Shown here: positions 50,096-59,745 of the stretch, piece by piece
How the letters are laid out: each line of letters opens with the position of its first letter
How positions within the stretch are numbered: the stretch's first letter is position 1
Assembly (NCBI GenBank): GCA_003669055.1
Contig: RAYB01000002.1
Span: 1-64,000 of the forward strand
DNA length: 64,000 nucleotides
Reading direction: 5' to 3'
Source: a bacterium 1XD21-70
GTDB lineage: Bacteria > Bacillota > Clostridia > Lachnospirales > Lachnospiraceae
Notes under the pieces: generated by a model
The model's input: only the letters and a program-made list of their open reading frames with translations
Databases searched by the model: none
What the model was told of the DNA's origin: nothing
Program-made: the position numbers and the translations under genes

Positions 50096-51451
50096 TTACC
50101 GCTGCAGCTTGCCAAAAATCCGCCACAGCATCACCACTGCCGCAATCGCCAGCACAAATTCTGCCGTAAACTGGGCATAGGCAAGCCCATAAAGGGGGAA
50201 GAAATAATTCAGCAGATACAAGGCAGGTATCTCAAGGGCAATCTTCCTTAAGATGGCAAACACCAATGCCGCCTTGCCCTTGCCTATCGCCTGGAATACG
50301 CCGACTGCCAGAAAATCCATGCAGATAAAAGGCAGCCCCAGGCAAAAACCCCTCAGGAAACGGCTCCCGAATACAATGATCTGGTCATTTTTCATAAATG
50401 CATGAATCAGGCTGCCTGCCCCCAAATAATAGAACAATGCCACTGCCGCAATCGACGGCAGCATGATCCTGGCTACAAACAAAAGCCCTTCTTTCATCCT
50501 CTTTATATTCCCGCTGGCATAATTATAGCTGATAAGCGGCATAATGCCCTGGGAAAAGCCCAGTGCCACCTGCATAGGAACCATGTTAAGCTTCTGGGCA
50601 ATCCCCATTGCCGCCACTGCATTCGCACCATAAGAGGAAGTGAAGTTATTCAGGATGGTCATCCCCGTCACATTCAAAAGATTCTGGATCGATGCCGGGA
50701 TCCCCACCCCGCAGATTCCCAGCACAACCGCTTTATCCAGGCTGAATTTATGGGGCGCCACACACACATAGGTCGTCTTGCGTTTTGTATAAAGCAAAAC
50801 AAAAAAATACAGGCAGGCCACACAGTTCGAGAGGAAAGTTGCCAGGCCGGCACCCGCCGCCCCCATATTCAATCCCCACGGGAGGATAAAAACCGGATCC
50901 AGGATAATGTTCAGGATGCACCCGCTCATGGTCCCTACGCTGGCATGGAATGCTGCCCCTTCCGACCTGACCATATATGCCAGCACCACATTGAGTATGG
51001 CCGGCGCCGCGCCGCAGATCACTGTCCACAGCAGATATCCGTTGGTAGCTGCCGCCGTATTCGCATCTGCCCCCAAAAGCACCAGCAATGGTTCCCTAAA
51101 GGCCAGGCACAGCAGGGAAAATACTGCCCCGCTGACTAGGGCACAGTAAAACCCAAACGCAGAACTGCGCCGTACCGTCTCATAATCCCGCCTTCCTAAA
51201 GCCCGGCTCATCATACTGGAACAGCCCACACCAAACAGGTTATTGACAGCATTGAATGCCAGAAGAACCGGGGAGGCAAGGGCTACGGCCGCATTCTGAA
51301 CCGGGTCGTTTACCATCCCTACAAAATAGGTGTCCGCCATATTATAGATCACCATCACCAGGGAACTTAAGATCGTGGGGATCGTCAGCTGGGCTACTGC
51401 CTGCGGGATGGGTGTCCGTTCAAATAGATCTGTTTTCTGGTTCTGTTCCAT
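50096..51451 (-). CDS. MATE-family efflux transporter
   Basis: 451 residues with twelve membrane segments in two similar halves. The N-terminal IPQAVAQLTIPTILSSLVMV, then NMADTYFVG, are typical of the MATE/DinF group, as is the conserved GFSQGIMPLISYNYASGN of the second half. MATE pumps export cationic drugs or metabolites in exchange for sodium or protons. GGAGG lies 10 bases before the ATG. It is convergent with the chemotaxis receptor gene and shares its terminator. Substrate unknown. Confidence 0.93.
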   Translation of the reverse strand: MEQNQKTDLFERTPIPQAVAQLTIPTILSSLVMVIYNMADTYFVGMVNDPVQNAAVALASPVLLAFNAVNNLFGVGCSSMMSRALGRRDYETVRRSSAFGFYCALVSGAVFSLLCLAFREPLLVLLGADANTAAATNGYLLWTVICGAAPAILNVVLAYMVRSEGAAFHASVGTMSGCILNIILDPVFILPWGLNMGAAGAGLATFLSNCVACLYFFVLLYTKRKTTYVCVAPHKFSLDKAVVLGICGVGIPASIQNLLNVTGMTILNNFTSSYGANAVAAMGIAQKLNMVPMQVALGFSQGIMPLISYNYASGNIKRMKEGLLFVARIMLPSIAAVALFYYLGAGSLIHAFMKNDQIIVFGSRFLRGFCLGLPFICMDFLAVGVFQAIGKGKAALVFAILRKIALEIPALYLLNYFFPLYGLAYAQFTAEFVLAIAAVVMLWRIFGKLQR

Positions 51452-51582
51452 ATATGTTCATCCTCCTGTCCATCAATACTATGGGATCCTCTTGGCATGT
51501 AAAACTGATTCTATCACGTTCTCCCCCATAAGACAAGGGATTTGGGAAAGATGAACAAGGACGGGAAAATTGTGCATCTGTC

Positions 51583-52134
51583 TCAGCCCCCGCCGGGATT
51601 CTCCTTCCGGCAGGGATTGCCGCAGCCTATCTCATAGCTATATACGTTCCTGCATCCCCCCTCCTGACCTTCCCTGCCCGTATGTATCCCCTTCAGCCGA
51701 AAACCACATTTCTCAAACAGCCTCCGGGACGGCATATTAGATTCCAATATGTTGGCGCAGACCTGTTCCAGCCGCAATTCGCAAAACGCAAAGGATACCA
51801 GGGCGTTTACCGCGCTCTCCCCGTATCCTTTGCCGCGGGCAGATTTTTTGAGTTTGATATAGACCTCTGCCATTCCTTTTTTCAAACCCGTTTGGGAAAG
51901 CAGGATGATCCCCAGCCCAACCCGGGGATTGCCTTTATCTGCAATGATATAACGCTGGTTGCCGTCAGAATCTGCCCGGATGCAAAACCAATCCATCTGG
52001 TGCCCGTAAGATGCAGGGCTGGGGTAGCCGCCTGTCACTTTTGCAATCCCGGGATCCTGAACCAGGCTGATCAGCAACTCCTCGTCCTGCTCTTTTGCTG
52101 TCCGGAGAACCACCTTATTTCCTGCAATCTCCAT
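51583..52134 (-). CDS. GNAT-family N-acetyltransferase (RimJ/RimL type)
   Basis: About 183 residues from MEIAGNK, which has GGAGG 4 bases upstream; the earlier in-frame start (52179) lacks a site. It has the GNAT core with KKSARGKGYGESAVNALVSF as the acetyl-CoA P-loop and LRLEQVCANILESNMPSRRL followed by FEKCGFRLKG as the C-terminal motif. The family acetylates amino groups of proteins, antibiotics or metabolites. It stands alone between the MATE gene and the degenerate ABC gene, in the same orientation. The Cys-rich tail (GGCRNVYSYEIGCGNPCRK) is unusual. Confidence 0.88.
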   Translation of the reverse strand: MEIAGNKVVLRTAKEQDEELLISLVQDPGIAKVTGGYPSPASYGHQMDWFCIRADSDGNQRYIIADKGNPRVGLGIILLSQTGLKKGMAEVYIKLKKSARGKGYGESAVNALVSFAFCELRLEQVCANILESNMPSRRLFEKCGFRLKGIHTGREGQEGGCRNVYSYEIGCGNPCRKENPGGG

Positions 52135-52215
52135 ACATCCTCCTCTGCCAGCAGCACTGCCGGAAAGTAACATAAACATGCTTACGCCTCACATTATATC
52201 AAGGTTTGGGGTGCT

Positions 52216-53712
52216 TTACAATTCTATATCACGAAACAATTCAAATTCCGATGCCTGCTGCCTGCCCCACTCTGCCGCCGCCACCTCTTCCTCTATCCTC
52301 CCTGCCCGCACCTTATAGACCCGGTCGCATAATTCATACAGTTCCCGCACGTTAGGCGAAAAGAGCAGCGCCCCGGCCTTTCTTCTTTGCAGTTCATTTA
52401 AAAACTGCTTTACAATGTTCCGCATAATCATGTCCGTCCCGGAAAGCACATTGTTTAACACAACTACCTTTGAACGGTTCAGAATCCATTTATACAAGGC
52501 AGCAACCAGCTGTTCCCGGTTGCTCACCTCGCACAGCGGCCTTTTTAAATTCTCACTTGGGAAATTCAGCGCTTCCAAAAGATCCTCCGCCACTCTTTTT
52601 TCCAGGCGGGCATGGATCATGGCCCGGGATGTCAAGCGGTTCAGGCTGGTGATGGTTAAGTTATCCTTTAAGGAAAGCTGCGGAAACACACTGCTTTTGT
52701 AAAAATCCACATATCCAAACCCCAATTCGATCAGACCTGCCCTTTTCATCCTTATGTTCACCGGCTCCCCGTCCAAAACAACCGTCCCTGACTCCGTCCG
52801 CGCATCCCCCAAAAACAGCTTTTGGACACTGGTGCACAGTGCATCTTCCTCATCCGTAAACCCCACAACCTCCCCCTTGTTCAGATGAAAGGTCAATCCC
52901 TGCAATCCCTGTCCGCAGATCCGGCAGGCCTCCAGCAGAACCTCCTGCTCCCGGCCTGCCGCCACCCTCCCTACCGCCTCCGGAAGATTATAGTCCCCGG
53001 ACATCATTTTATTGATATCATACTGGCCATATTCCTCCCGGAACAAGATCCCCTCGTCCCTCCCGTTCCGCAGGACCACCAAACGGTCTGTAAAAGAGGT
53101 CACCCGTTCCGTCATGGATTCCACCAGCAGGATGCTGACTCCTTTTTGCTTTAATCTCAGCAAAAGCCGTCCCAGGCGGCAAAATTCCTCCTCGGTATAG
53201 TCATTGGTAATGTTATCCATGATAATCAGTTTTGCATGAAGGTAATACGCCCGCAGCAAGGATACCTGGTGCTTCTCATACAGGCTGAGGCTGTTCACGG
53301 ACGCCCTGCTATCCAGGCAGATATCCAGGGCATGCGCCGCCTCCCGTACCTTGCGCAGCTGCATCCGGGTTGGGAATATCCCCGCAACGGCACCCGGCTC
53401 CGTCAGGCAGACATTTTCCTCCACAGTAAGGCAGGGGAAAAGATCCGGCACTGCCCGGATATGGTAAATGCCATTCCCAGGCCGCCCTGCCTTTCCCCCT
53501 GCCTCGCTTTTTCTGCCCGCAATATAGATTTCACCCTCTTCAAAACTCCGGCTGCCGGCCAAAATCTGGGCAGCCACGGATTTCCCGGAGCCGCTTAAGC
53601 CGGTCATCCCCAGGATCTCCCCCTCATAGACTGACAGGTTCAGGCCGTTTAGCACTTGGCTTCCATGGATGGCTTTTTTCAGCCCCTCAACCCTGACGAT
53701 TTCTCTTTTCAT
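52216..53712 (-). CDS. Degenerate tandem ABC ATPase of the RbsA/MglA type
   Basis: About 498 residues, starting at MKREIVRVEG inside the end of the histidine kinase gene. It has the two-domain layout of sugar importer ATPases, but key motifs are eroded. Domain 1 keeps Walker A (GLSGSGKS) but has SLYEKHQVS for the signature and IIMDNITNDY for Walker B, losing the catalytic Glu. Domain 2 has no Walker A (VVGFTDEEDALCTSVQK) and reads VVLNNVLSGTDMIM for Walker B. A real RbsA-like ATPase lies in the same operon, so this is probably not the motor of the importer. It may regulate the transporter or the adjacent kinase. Confidence 0.8.
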   Translation of the reverse strand: MKREIVRVEGLKKAIHGSQVLNGLNLSVYEGEILGMTGLSGSGKSVAAQILAGSRSFEEGEIYIAGRKSEAGGKAGRPGNGIYHIRAVPDLFPCLTVEENVCLTEPGAVAGIFPTRMQLRKVREAAHALDICLDSRASVNSLSLYEKHQVSLLRAYYLHAKLIIMDNITNDYTEEEFCRLGRLLLRLKQKGVSILLVESMTERVTSFTDRLVVLRNGRDEGILFREEYGQYDINKMMSGDYNLPEAVGRVAAGREQEVLLEACRICGQGLQGLTFHLNKGEVVGFTDEEDALCTSVQKLFLGDARTESGTVVLDGEPVNIRMKRAGLIELGFGYVDFYKSSVFPQLSLKDNLTITSLNRLTSRAMIHARLEKRVAEDLLEALNFPSENLKRPLCEVSNREQLVAALYKWILNRSKVVVLNNVLSGTDMIMRNIVKQFLNELQRRKAGALLFSPNVRELYELCDRVYKVRAGRIEEEVAAAEWGRQQASEFELFRDIEL

Positions 53713-54658
53713 CCTGCTCCCCCGCTTCAAACGGCAGATTGATCTCCACCATCGTTCCCACGCCCAGGGTGCTCCGGATCCGCAGGCCATACTGCCTTCC
53801 ATAATAGAACTTGAGCCTCCGGTCCACATTGGCCAGCGCAATGCCTGCCCCCTTTTGCCTTCCTGCCCCGGAAAGCGTCTCCTGCCCCGCCTGGGAGCAT
53901 TCCAGGCTCCGGCGCAGCTGCTCTAGGCGTTCCTCGCTCATCCCCAGCCCATTATCGCTGACCAACAACGTGATCCTGCCTTCCGTGCGGATCGCCCGCA
54001 GCTTGATATGCCCTTTCCCGATCTTCATCTCCAGCCCATGGTGGATGGCATTTTCCACAATCGGCTGGATGGTAAGGATCGGCATCGGATAATGCAAAAT
54101 CACCTCATCCTCCATCCCTTCCACCAGATATTCGACCTTGTCCGGGAAACGGTATTGCTGGATCAGCAGATAATTCCTCACATTTTCCAGTTCTTCCTTC
54201 AATGTAGCCATCTCCCCCGGGCGCGAGATGCTATAGCGGAACAGCGTGGACAAAGACTCCGTCATGGCCGCAATATCCTCGGCGTCGCATAATAGCGCAT
54301 GGCTGCGGATCGTATCCAAGGTATTATAGAGGAAATGGGGGTTGATCTGGCTCTGCAGCGCAAAAATCTCTGCCTGCGAACGCAGGTTCTGCGCCTCATA
54401 TTCATCCTGGGAGGCACGTTTAACCGCCTCCATCATCCGGTTGACCGGCTTTCGCAGGAGTTTCAGGTAAGCAGCACAAAAGCCTATCTCCACTGCCAGG
54501 TAAATGCCTGTCCACGCCAAAAGCCTTCCCGGCCCATAGATTTCCCCTGCCAAAAAAGGCATCACAAAATAAAACACAGAAAATAATGCATTTCCTGTAA
54601 ACGCCAAAACCGTATTGCGGCTGATAAATTCCGTATCCTTTTTCCAGTCCCGTTCCAT
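53687..54658 (-). CDS. YesM/LytS-type sensor histidine kinase
   Basis: 323 residues, unusually short for the group. Two membrane segments lie near residues 12-60 with no large sensor between them. The His-kinase domain is QSQINPHFLYNTLDTIRS with the phosphorylated His, and an ATPase domain follows (NAIHHGLE as N-box, LVSDNGLGM as G1, and a GIALANVDRRL lid). The start is one base after the regulator's stop. Without a sensor domain of its own it may take its signal from the sugar-binding protein or transporter encoded in the same operon. It should phosphorylate the regulator at 54660. Confidence 0.9.
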   Translation of the reverse strand: MERDWKKDTEFISRNTVLAFTGNALFSVFYFVMPFLAGEIYGPGRLLAWTGIYLAVEIGFCAAYLKLLRKPVNRMMEAVKRASQDEYEAQNLRSQAEIFALQSQINPHFLYNTLDTIRSHALLCDAEDIAAMTESLSTLFRYSISRPGEMATLKEELENVRNYLLIQQYRFPDKVEYLVEGMEDEVILHYPMPILTIQPIVENAIHHGLEMKIGKGHIKLRAIRTEGRITLLVSDNGLGMSEERLEQLRRSLECSQAGQETLSGAGRQKGAGIALANVDRRLKFYYGRQYGLRIRSTLGVGTMVEINLPFEAGEQDEKRNRQG

Positions 54659-54659
54659 A

Positions 54660-56261
54660 TCAACTATAAAATTTGCGGTAATCCACAGGCTTGATCCCCA
54701 CTGTCCGGATAAACAGCTTGCTGAAATATCTGGTATCTGTGTATCCTACTTTACAGGCAACCTCATTGATTGTCAAGCTGGTCTCCCGGATCAGCCGCTG
54801 TGCCTCCTCCATCCTCACCTGGGTAAGGTACTGGGTAATCGTGATCCCGGTCTCTTTCTTAAACATGCTGCTCCCGTAGGAATAAGACAAGTCGGCCGCA
54901 TGCACGATCTCCTCCAGCAGCAAATTCTCAGCAAAATGCCCCTGGATATACTTTTTCATGCACTTAATCGGACGGCTGACACCGTCTTTATGCATCTGCC
55001 TGGCCTTCTCCATCTGTTCGGTGGCAATCTTCCAATACAGCCCGTAAAGTTCTTCGTTGGAGCAGCAGAAATCTGCCCGTTTGAAGACCTGGAGGCAGAA
55101 GCTTCTGGCAGGCTCCCCTATCTGCGGATCCCTGGCATACAAGACGGCCTCTGTGTAACAGGCCACGGTCTCCAGAAACAGGTTCAGGTAATAGGGGTTT
55201 TCCTTAAACTGCCTCCTGGCCTCCTGATAAGCCCTGTCATACCACTCCCAAAACGCCGTTTCGTCCCGGTCAAAAAGGATGTGGTCCAGCTGCTGCCTCG
55301 CTTCCCCGGAAAGCTGTACCGGCATACGGAAGTCTGTTTTTTCACTACAGACTGCCAATTTCCCCCTGCCGCCAACCAGCCTCTGCCGGATTGCATAATC
55401 CGCACTGGAAAAAACATTTTCCAGCCGTTTGGTGTTTCTCTCCACGCTGCCGACCGCCGCGCTGACCTGGTACAGATTGTAGGGAGTTATCTTGTCCTTT
55501 AAAAGCAGTTCCACCTTTCTTAAGATCTCCGGGTACTTCTGTTCGCCCATGTGCATCAAAAGATAGCAGCGGGTATCTTTACAGTACATTTCCACATCAA
55601 AGCAATCCCCGCGGACAGCCCGGTAATACTTGTCCCCCAAAACTTCCAGGTTCCTGCTCAAAAAACTCTCTTCCACTGCCTCCTCGACATCCAGCTTTAC
55701 GATCAGCACCGCAAAAAGCCCCTGCTGTACAGAAAAGATATCTTTCCAGCCACAGGCAAAGTCCGCTTCCCCCGCCGCCCTCCCTTCCAAGCGGCGCACA
55801 TAGCCTGCCATGGCCTCCCTGCGCTTCCTGGCCCTGTCCTGGGCAATCGCCTGCTCCATGTCCGCAATCCTAGTCTGCAGCTTTTCCCGCTCCCCCTGCT
55901 TCTCCTCAATCGCCTCCAATGCCCCGTTCAGTTCCTCCGCCCGGATCGGCTTTAGCAAATACTCCGCCACGCCGTATTTAATCGCATCTTTCGCATAGCA
56001 GAAATCCTTGTATCCGCTGATGATGATAAACTCCGCCGATATCCCCCGTTCCCTGGCGGTGCGCAGAAGATCAATGCCGCTGATGCCCGGCATCCGGATA
56101 TCCGTGACCACAATATCCGGATGCCTCTTTTCAATCAGTTCCAGGGCGCTTTTGCCGTCCGTCGCCTCACCCACAACCTCGTGCGGCAGGCCGGGTTTAA
56201 TCAGCTTTTTGATCAGCTGGATTATGCTCACCTCATCATCTGCTATCAGAATCCTCAGCAT
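54660..56261 (-). CDS. YesN-type response regulator (REC plus AraC HTH)
   Basis: 533 residues. Residues 1-120 are a receiver domain: ILIADDEVSIIQLIKKLIKP, HPDIVVTDIRMPGISGIDLL with the phosphorylated Asp, and a conserved Lys in YLLKPIRAEEL. The middle 300 residues are a helical linker of unknown role. The C-terminal 100 are an AraC-type double HTH (SYSYGSSMFKKETGITITQY and EVACKVGYTDTRYFSKLFIR). It belongs with the kinase immediately downstream and should activate sugar import genes, probably this operon. Confidence 0.92.
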   Translation of the reverse strand: MLRILIADDEVSIIQLIKKLIKPGLPHEVVGEATDGKSALELIEKRHPDIVVTDIRMPGISGIDLLRTARERGISAEFIIISGYKDFCYAKDAIKYGVAEYLLKPIRAEELNGALEAIEEKQGEREKLQTRIADMEQAIAQDRARKRREAMAGYVRRLEGRAAGEADFACGWKDIFSVQQGLFAVLIVKLDVEEAVEESFLSRNLEVLGDKYYRAVRGDCFDVEMYCKDTRCYLLMHMGEQKYPEILRKVELLLKDKITPYNLYQVSAAVGSVERNTKRLENVFSSADYAIRQRLVGGRGKLAVCSEKTDFRMPVQLSGEARQQLDHILFDRDETAFWEWYDRAYQEARRQFKENPYYLNLFLETVACYTEAVLYARDPQIGEPARSFCLQVFKRADFCCSNEELYGLYWKIATEQMEKARQMHKDGVSRPIKCMKKYIQGHFAENLLLEEIVHAADLSYSYGSSMFKKETGITITQYLTQVRMEEAQRLIRETSLTINEVACKVGYTDTRYFSKLFIRTVGIKPVDYRKFYS

Positions 56262-56266
56262 TCAAA

Positions 56267-57232
56267 TCATTCCTTTTCCGCTCTCTTTGTCGCAAATCCA
56301 TCCAGGGCAACCGCAAACAGGATGAACAGGCCGATTACCACCTGATGCCAGAAGGTGTTTACATTCAAAAGGCTCAGGCCGTTCTTGATTGTCGCCATCA
56401 AAATCGCCCCCAGCGCCGTCCCGAACATATTACCCTTCCCCCCGGACATGCTGGTGCCGCCGATCACCGTTGCCGCGATGGCATCCATCTCGTAAGCATT
56501 GCCCGCCGTGGGAACCGCCGCCTCGCTCCTTGATGCCAGGATAATCCCCGCCACTGCGCAGAATACCCCGCTGAGGACAAAGACCAGTATCTTGATCTTA
56601 TCCACATGGATCCCCACCAGCCGTGCCGCATCCTCATTGCTCCCGATCGATACCGTATACCTGCCGAACCGTGTTTTATAAAACAAGTAGCAGCTGATTG
56701 CCAAAAGAACCAGCGTGATGATGATCGGAACCGGAACCGGCCCGAGATAGCCCTGTCCAAAAAACTGGATTTCCGGATATTTCAGCCCATAGAGGGGAAT
56801 CCCCTCGGTGTACACATAAATCATGCCCCTCAAGATACTCATCGTCCCCAATGTCGCAATAAAATATGCCATCCCCAGCTTTGTCACTAAAATCCCGTTA
56901 ACCAGGCCAATAAGCGCCCCCAAAAGCAGCACCACCAGGATCGCCAAATAAATATTCTGCCCTCCTAAGATCATCGCCGCCAGCACCATCCCTGAAACCC
57001 CTACCGTGGAACCCACGGAAAGGTCAATCCCCCCTAACGATATCACAAAGGTCATGGCAAAGCCCACAATCGCCGTATAGACGGCCTGCCGGATCCCCAC
57101 CATGATATTGGAAAATTTCAGGAAATTCGGGCAGGCAATACTAAGGGAAATAAACACTGCCAGGTACACAAAAATAATTCCGATTCCGTCAATAGTTGCT
57201 ATTCTTTTCAAGACCTTGTTCTCAGACTGCAT
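56267..57232 (-). CDS. Sugar ABC transporter permease (RbsC type)
   Basis: 321 residues with about eight to ten membrane segments and family features: FAMTFVISLGGIDLSVGSTV, then YFIATLGTMSILRGMIYV, and SRSEAAVPTAGNAYEMDAIA, which precedes GGTSMSGGKGNM, the ATPase-contact region. It forms the membrane pore for a ribose/galactose-type sugar or a related polyol. The ATG overlaps the end of the ATPase gene by 11 bases. Substrate not known. Confidence 0.93.
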   Translation of the reverse strand: MQSENKVLKRIATIDGIGIIFVYLAVFISLSIACPNFLKFSNIMVGIRQAVYTAIVGFAMTFVISLGGIDLSVGSTVGVSGMVLAAMILGGQNIYLAILVVLLLGALIGLVNGILVTKLGMAYFIATLGTMSILRGMIYVYTEGIPLYGLKYPEIQFFGQGYLGPVPVPIIITLVLLAISCYLFYKTRFGRYTVSIGSNEDAARLVGIHVDKIKILVFVLSGVFCAVAGIILASRSEAAVPTAGNAYEMDAIAATVIGGTSMSGGKGNMFGTALGAILMATIKNGLSLLNVNTFWHQVVIGLFILFAVALDGFATKRAEKE

Positions 57233-58712
57233 ATTGTTTTATCTCCTCTGCTGTTGCTTTTGCTGCCTCCAATGCGGCAACCACCCTGCCATGTTTCATT
57301 ACCAGGATCCTGTCGCAGATCCCGATCACCTCTTCCTCCTCCGAGGAAACCACAATTACCCCTTTTTTCTCGGCCACGCAGGCGCCTATGGTTTCATAGA
57401 CCTCCGTCTTGGCATGGATATCGATCCCCCTGGTCGGCTCCTCCAAAAGCAGCACCTGGGCATCTGCCAAAATCCAGCGGGACAGCATCACCTTCTGCTG
57501 GTTCCCGCCGCTTAGGGAAGCGATCTGCTGTGTGCAGCTGCTGCATTTTATATTCAGGCGCCGGATATAGTCCCTGGCTGTCTCGTTTTCCTGCGCCTTG
57601 CGGATGGTACGGTACCGGCAAAGCTTTTTTAGGGATGCGACGGACATATTCCAGGCCAAGTCCTGCTTTAAAAACAGGCCTTCCACCTTCCTCTCTGCCG
57701 GCAGGAAACCGATATCTGCTGCCATCGCACCCCGGATGCTGTTGTAATAATCCCTCCCCCGTACCCGGATGGCTCCCGCCTTTAGCTTGCGCTCCCCGAA
57801 CAGCGTCCGGATCACCTCATTCTTCCCACAGCCCTCCAGGCCCACAATCCCCAGGATCTCCCCCTGGCGGAGTTCAAAGGATACCTCCCCGAACGCCTTC
57901 CCGTCGGAAATATTGTCTGCTTTTAAAAGCACCTCGCCGGCCTGCCTCTTCCTGGGGGGATATTTATTTTTCAGTTCCTTGCCCACCATGCCGGAGATAA
58001 TCCGTTCCATGCCAAACTCGGCTGCCAAAGCCTCATCAACCTTCTTCCCATCCCTGAGAATGGAAATGGTATCACAGATTTCCAGCAGTTCCTCCAGATG
58101 GTGTGAGATAAAGATAACCGAACGCCCTTTGGCCTTTAGTTCCCGGATTACCCGAAACAGCTGCTCCCTTTCCGCCGCCTGGAGCGACGCCGTCGGCTCG
58201 TCCATAATAATAATCTGGGCATCTGCATACACCGTCCGCGCAATCTCCACCATCTGCTTCTGGGCAAGCGTTACCTTCTTTAAAGGAACCCCCAGGTCCA
58301 TCTCCACCTTCAGCTGCCCGGATAAAATCTCCTCCGCCGCCTTCGTCATCTCTTTATCCTTCAGCCCTGCAAACAACCCCTTCCCCCTTGCCCGTTCCCG
58401 GTTAAGGAAAATATTCTGGGCTGCGTTCAGTTCCGGAATCACGCTCAGTTCCTGGTAGATCGTGCTGATGCCCAGCCTCTGTGCCGCCTGTGCGTCCGGG
58501 ATCTCCGCCTTTTCTCCATGGATGCGGATCTCCCCGGACGTCGCCTTGTAGATGCCGCAGAGGATTTTAATCAAGGTGGATTTTCCTGCCCCGTTCTCGC
58601 CAATCAGCCCCAGTACCTCGCCCTTGTGCAGGGTCAGATCCACCCCCTTAAGCACCTCCACCTGCCCGAAGGATTTGTGGATATCTTTCATTTCCAGTAC
58701 TATGTCCTTCAT
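57222..58712 (-). CDS. Sugar ABC transporter ATPase (RbsA/MglA type)
   Basis: About 496 residues from MKDIVLEM, preceded by GGGAGG. Two nucleotide-binding domains. Domain 1 has LIGENGAGKSTLIKIL (Walker A), LAQKQMVEIARTV (signature) and IIIMDEPTASL (Walker B). Domain 2 has the usual variant Walker A GLEGCGKNEVI, the signature LSGGNQQKVMLSRWI and LLLEEPTRGIDIHAK. Both are intact by the standards of the family, in contrast with the degenerate homologue at 52216. It drives uptake with the permease at 56267 and the binding protein at 59746. Confidence 0.95.
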   Translation of the reverse strand: MKDIVLEMKDIHKSFGQVEVLKGVDLTLHKGEVLGLIGENGAGKSTLIKILCGIYKATSGEIRIHGEKAEIPDAQAAQRLGISTIYQELSVIPELNAAQNIFLNRERARGKGLFAGLKDKEMTKAAEEILSGQLKVEMDLGVPLKKVTLAQKQMVEIARTVYADAQIIIMDEPTASLQAAEREQLFRVIRELKAKGRSVIFISHHLEELLEICDTISILRDGKKVDEALAAEFGMERIISGMVGKELKNKYPPRKRQAGEVLLKADNISDGKAFGEVSFELRQGEILGIVGLEGCGKNEVIRTLFGERKLKAGAIRVRGRDYYNSIRGAMAADIGFLPAERKVEGLFLKQDLAWNMSVASLKKLCRYRTIRKAQENETARDYIRRLNIKCSSCTQQIASLSGGNQQKVMLSRWILADAQVLLLEEPTRGIDIHAKTEVYETIGACVAEKKGVIVVSSEEEEVIGICDRILVMKHGRVVAALEAAKATAEEIKQYAV

Positions 58713-58763
58713 CTTTCCTCCCTTCACCAATAGGATAATGCCTGTATTGCCATGATACCGCCG

Positions 58764-59588
58764 TTATGTATAATATTCCGGCACAAATTTCAGCTGCCGG
58801 TATTGCCCGATATCATGGCCAAACAGCACTTTGGCCTGATATTTTTTCTCCAGCCGCCGGATTCTCTCTGCCGTTTTCCGGTAACCGATTGTGTCATAGG
58901 CCAGCCCCGGGAAACGGAGCGGAGGGCCATAATTCTCCTTTGTGTTGATACAGTCAGAAACCAGCAGGTAATTCCCGCTGTCCTTTAAGGTTACCAAAAG
59001 CCCCATCATCCCAAAAGTATGCCCTGCCCCGAAATTGAGGATCCGGATCCCCTCCAAAAGTTCCCGTTCCTCCTCCTCGTCCGCAACCGGTTCCCAGTCG
59101 ATCTCCTTTTCCAGCCAGGCCCGGATATCATTCTTGATGTATCCCCCCATATCGCCGTGCAAGGCGTAAAGCCTCATCGCCCCGGTCAGTTCCCTGTCGC
59201 TTACCAGCACCTTTGCCTGAGGGAAAAATTCGATGCATCCCGCATGGTCTTCATGGAGATGCGACAGCACGATATACCTGATATCCCCCGGACGGCAGCC
59301 CAGCATCTTAAGCGCCGCCAGCACCCCCTCCTGTTCCCCGACGGATACCGGCGTCCGCAGGCAATTCCCTTCATCCCAGCGCCCTCTCATCGCATCGGGA
59401 TGGCAGCCGGTGTCAAACAGCACCAGCCCCTCCTCATTTTCAATCAGCATACAGGTGATGGGCGAGTCTGCCCAGATGCTCTTCACCTCATGTTCCCTGG
59501 CATTCCCCATCACCGGCATGCACACCATATTTGCAAGGTCGCACTGGATCATCCCTCCGCTGACCACATACATCCTCTTGTTCGCCAT
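58764..59588 (-). CDS. MBL-fold hydrolase (N-acyl homoserine lactonase-like)
   Basis: 274 residues starting at MANKRMY with GGAGGGGG 4 bases upstream; the open frame before it is not coding. The metal site is YIVLSHLHEDHAGCIEFF (HxHxDH), further ligands lie in NFGAGHTFGMMG and LVSDCIN, and FGHD near the C-terminus supplies the last His. Lactonase-type MBL enzymes open lactone rings. Between the binding-protein gene and the ATPase gene of a sugar importer, it more likely hydrolyses a sugar lactone or related ester that comes in, rather than a signalling lactone. Confidence 0.87.
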   Translation of the reverse strand: MANKRMYVVSGGMIQCDLANMVCMPVMGNAREHEVKSIWADSPITCMLIENEEGLVLFDTGCHPDAMRGRWDEGNCLRTPVSVGEQEGVLAALKMLGCRPGDIRYIVLSHLHEDHAGCIEFFPQAKVLVSDRELTGAMRLYALHGDMGGYIKNDIRAWLEKEIDWEPVADEEEERELLEGIRILNFGAGHTFGMMGLLVTLKDSGNYLLVSDCINTKENYGPPLRFPGLAYDTIGYRKTAERIRRLEKKYQAKVLFGHDIGQYRQLKFVPEYYT

Positions 59589-59663
59589 AGATCCCCCTCC
59601 TTCTGCAAAAAACCTTTTGCCGCAGCGCCAACCGCAAAGCCTCTGCCCGCCGCCGCTCCCGGT

Positions 59664-59694
59664 ATAAAAGAGGGCTGTTATCTGCAACAGCCCC
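59664..59694 (-). terminator. Hairpin terminator after the binding-protein gene
   Basis: GGGCTGTT (59672-59679) pairs with AACAGCCC (59686-59693); on the minus strand TCTTTTAT follows. It lies between the binding-protein gene and the rest of the operon and may act as an attenuator giving excess binding protein. The plus strand also reads into TTTTT. Confidence 0.75.
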
Positions 59695-59745
59695 TTTTTG
59701 TAATCTTTCTTATTCTTTGGCCTCCCGGCTTCCCAAGGCTCTTCC

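Noticed and set aside
50402-51139. 245-codon plus-strand frame opposite the MATE gene
   Set aside because: Antisense shadow; His/Gln/Arg-rich translation without domain or ribosome site.
57254-58000. 248-codon plus-strand frame opposite the RbsA-like gene
   Set aside because: Ser/Pro/Arg-rich antisense translation, no family resemblance.
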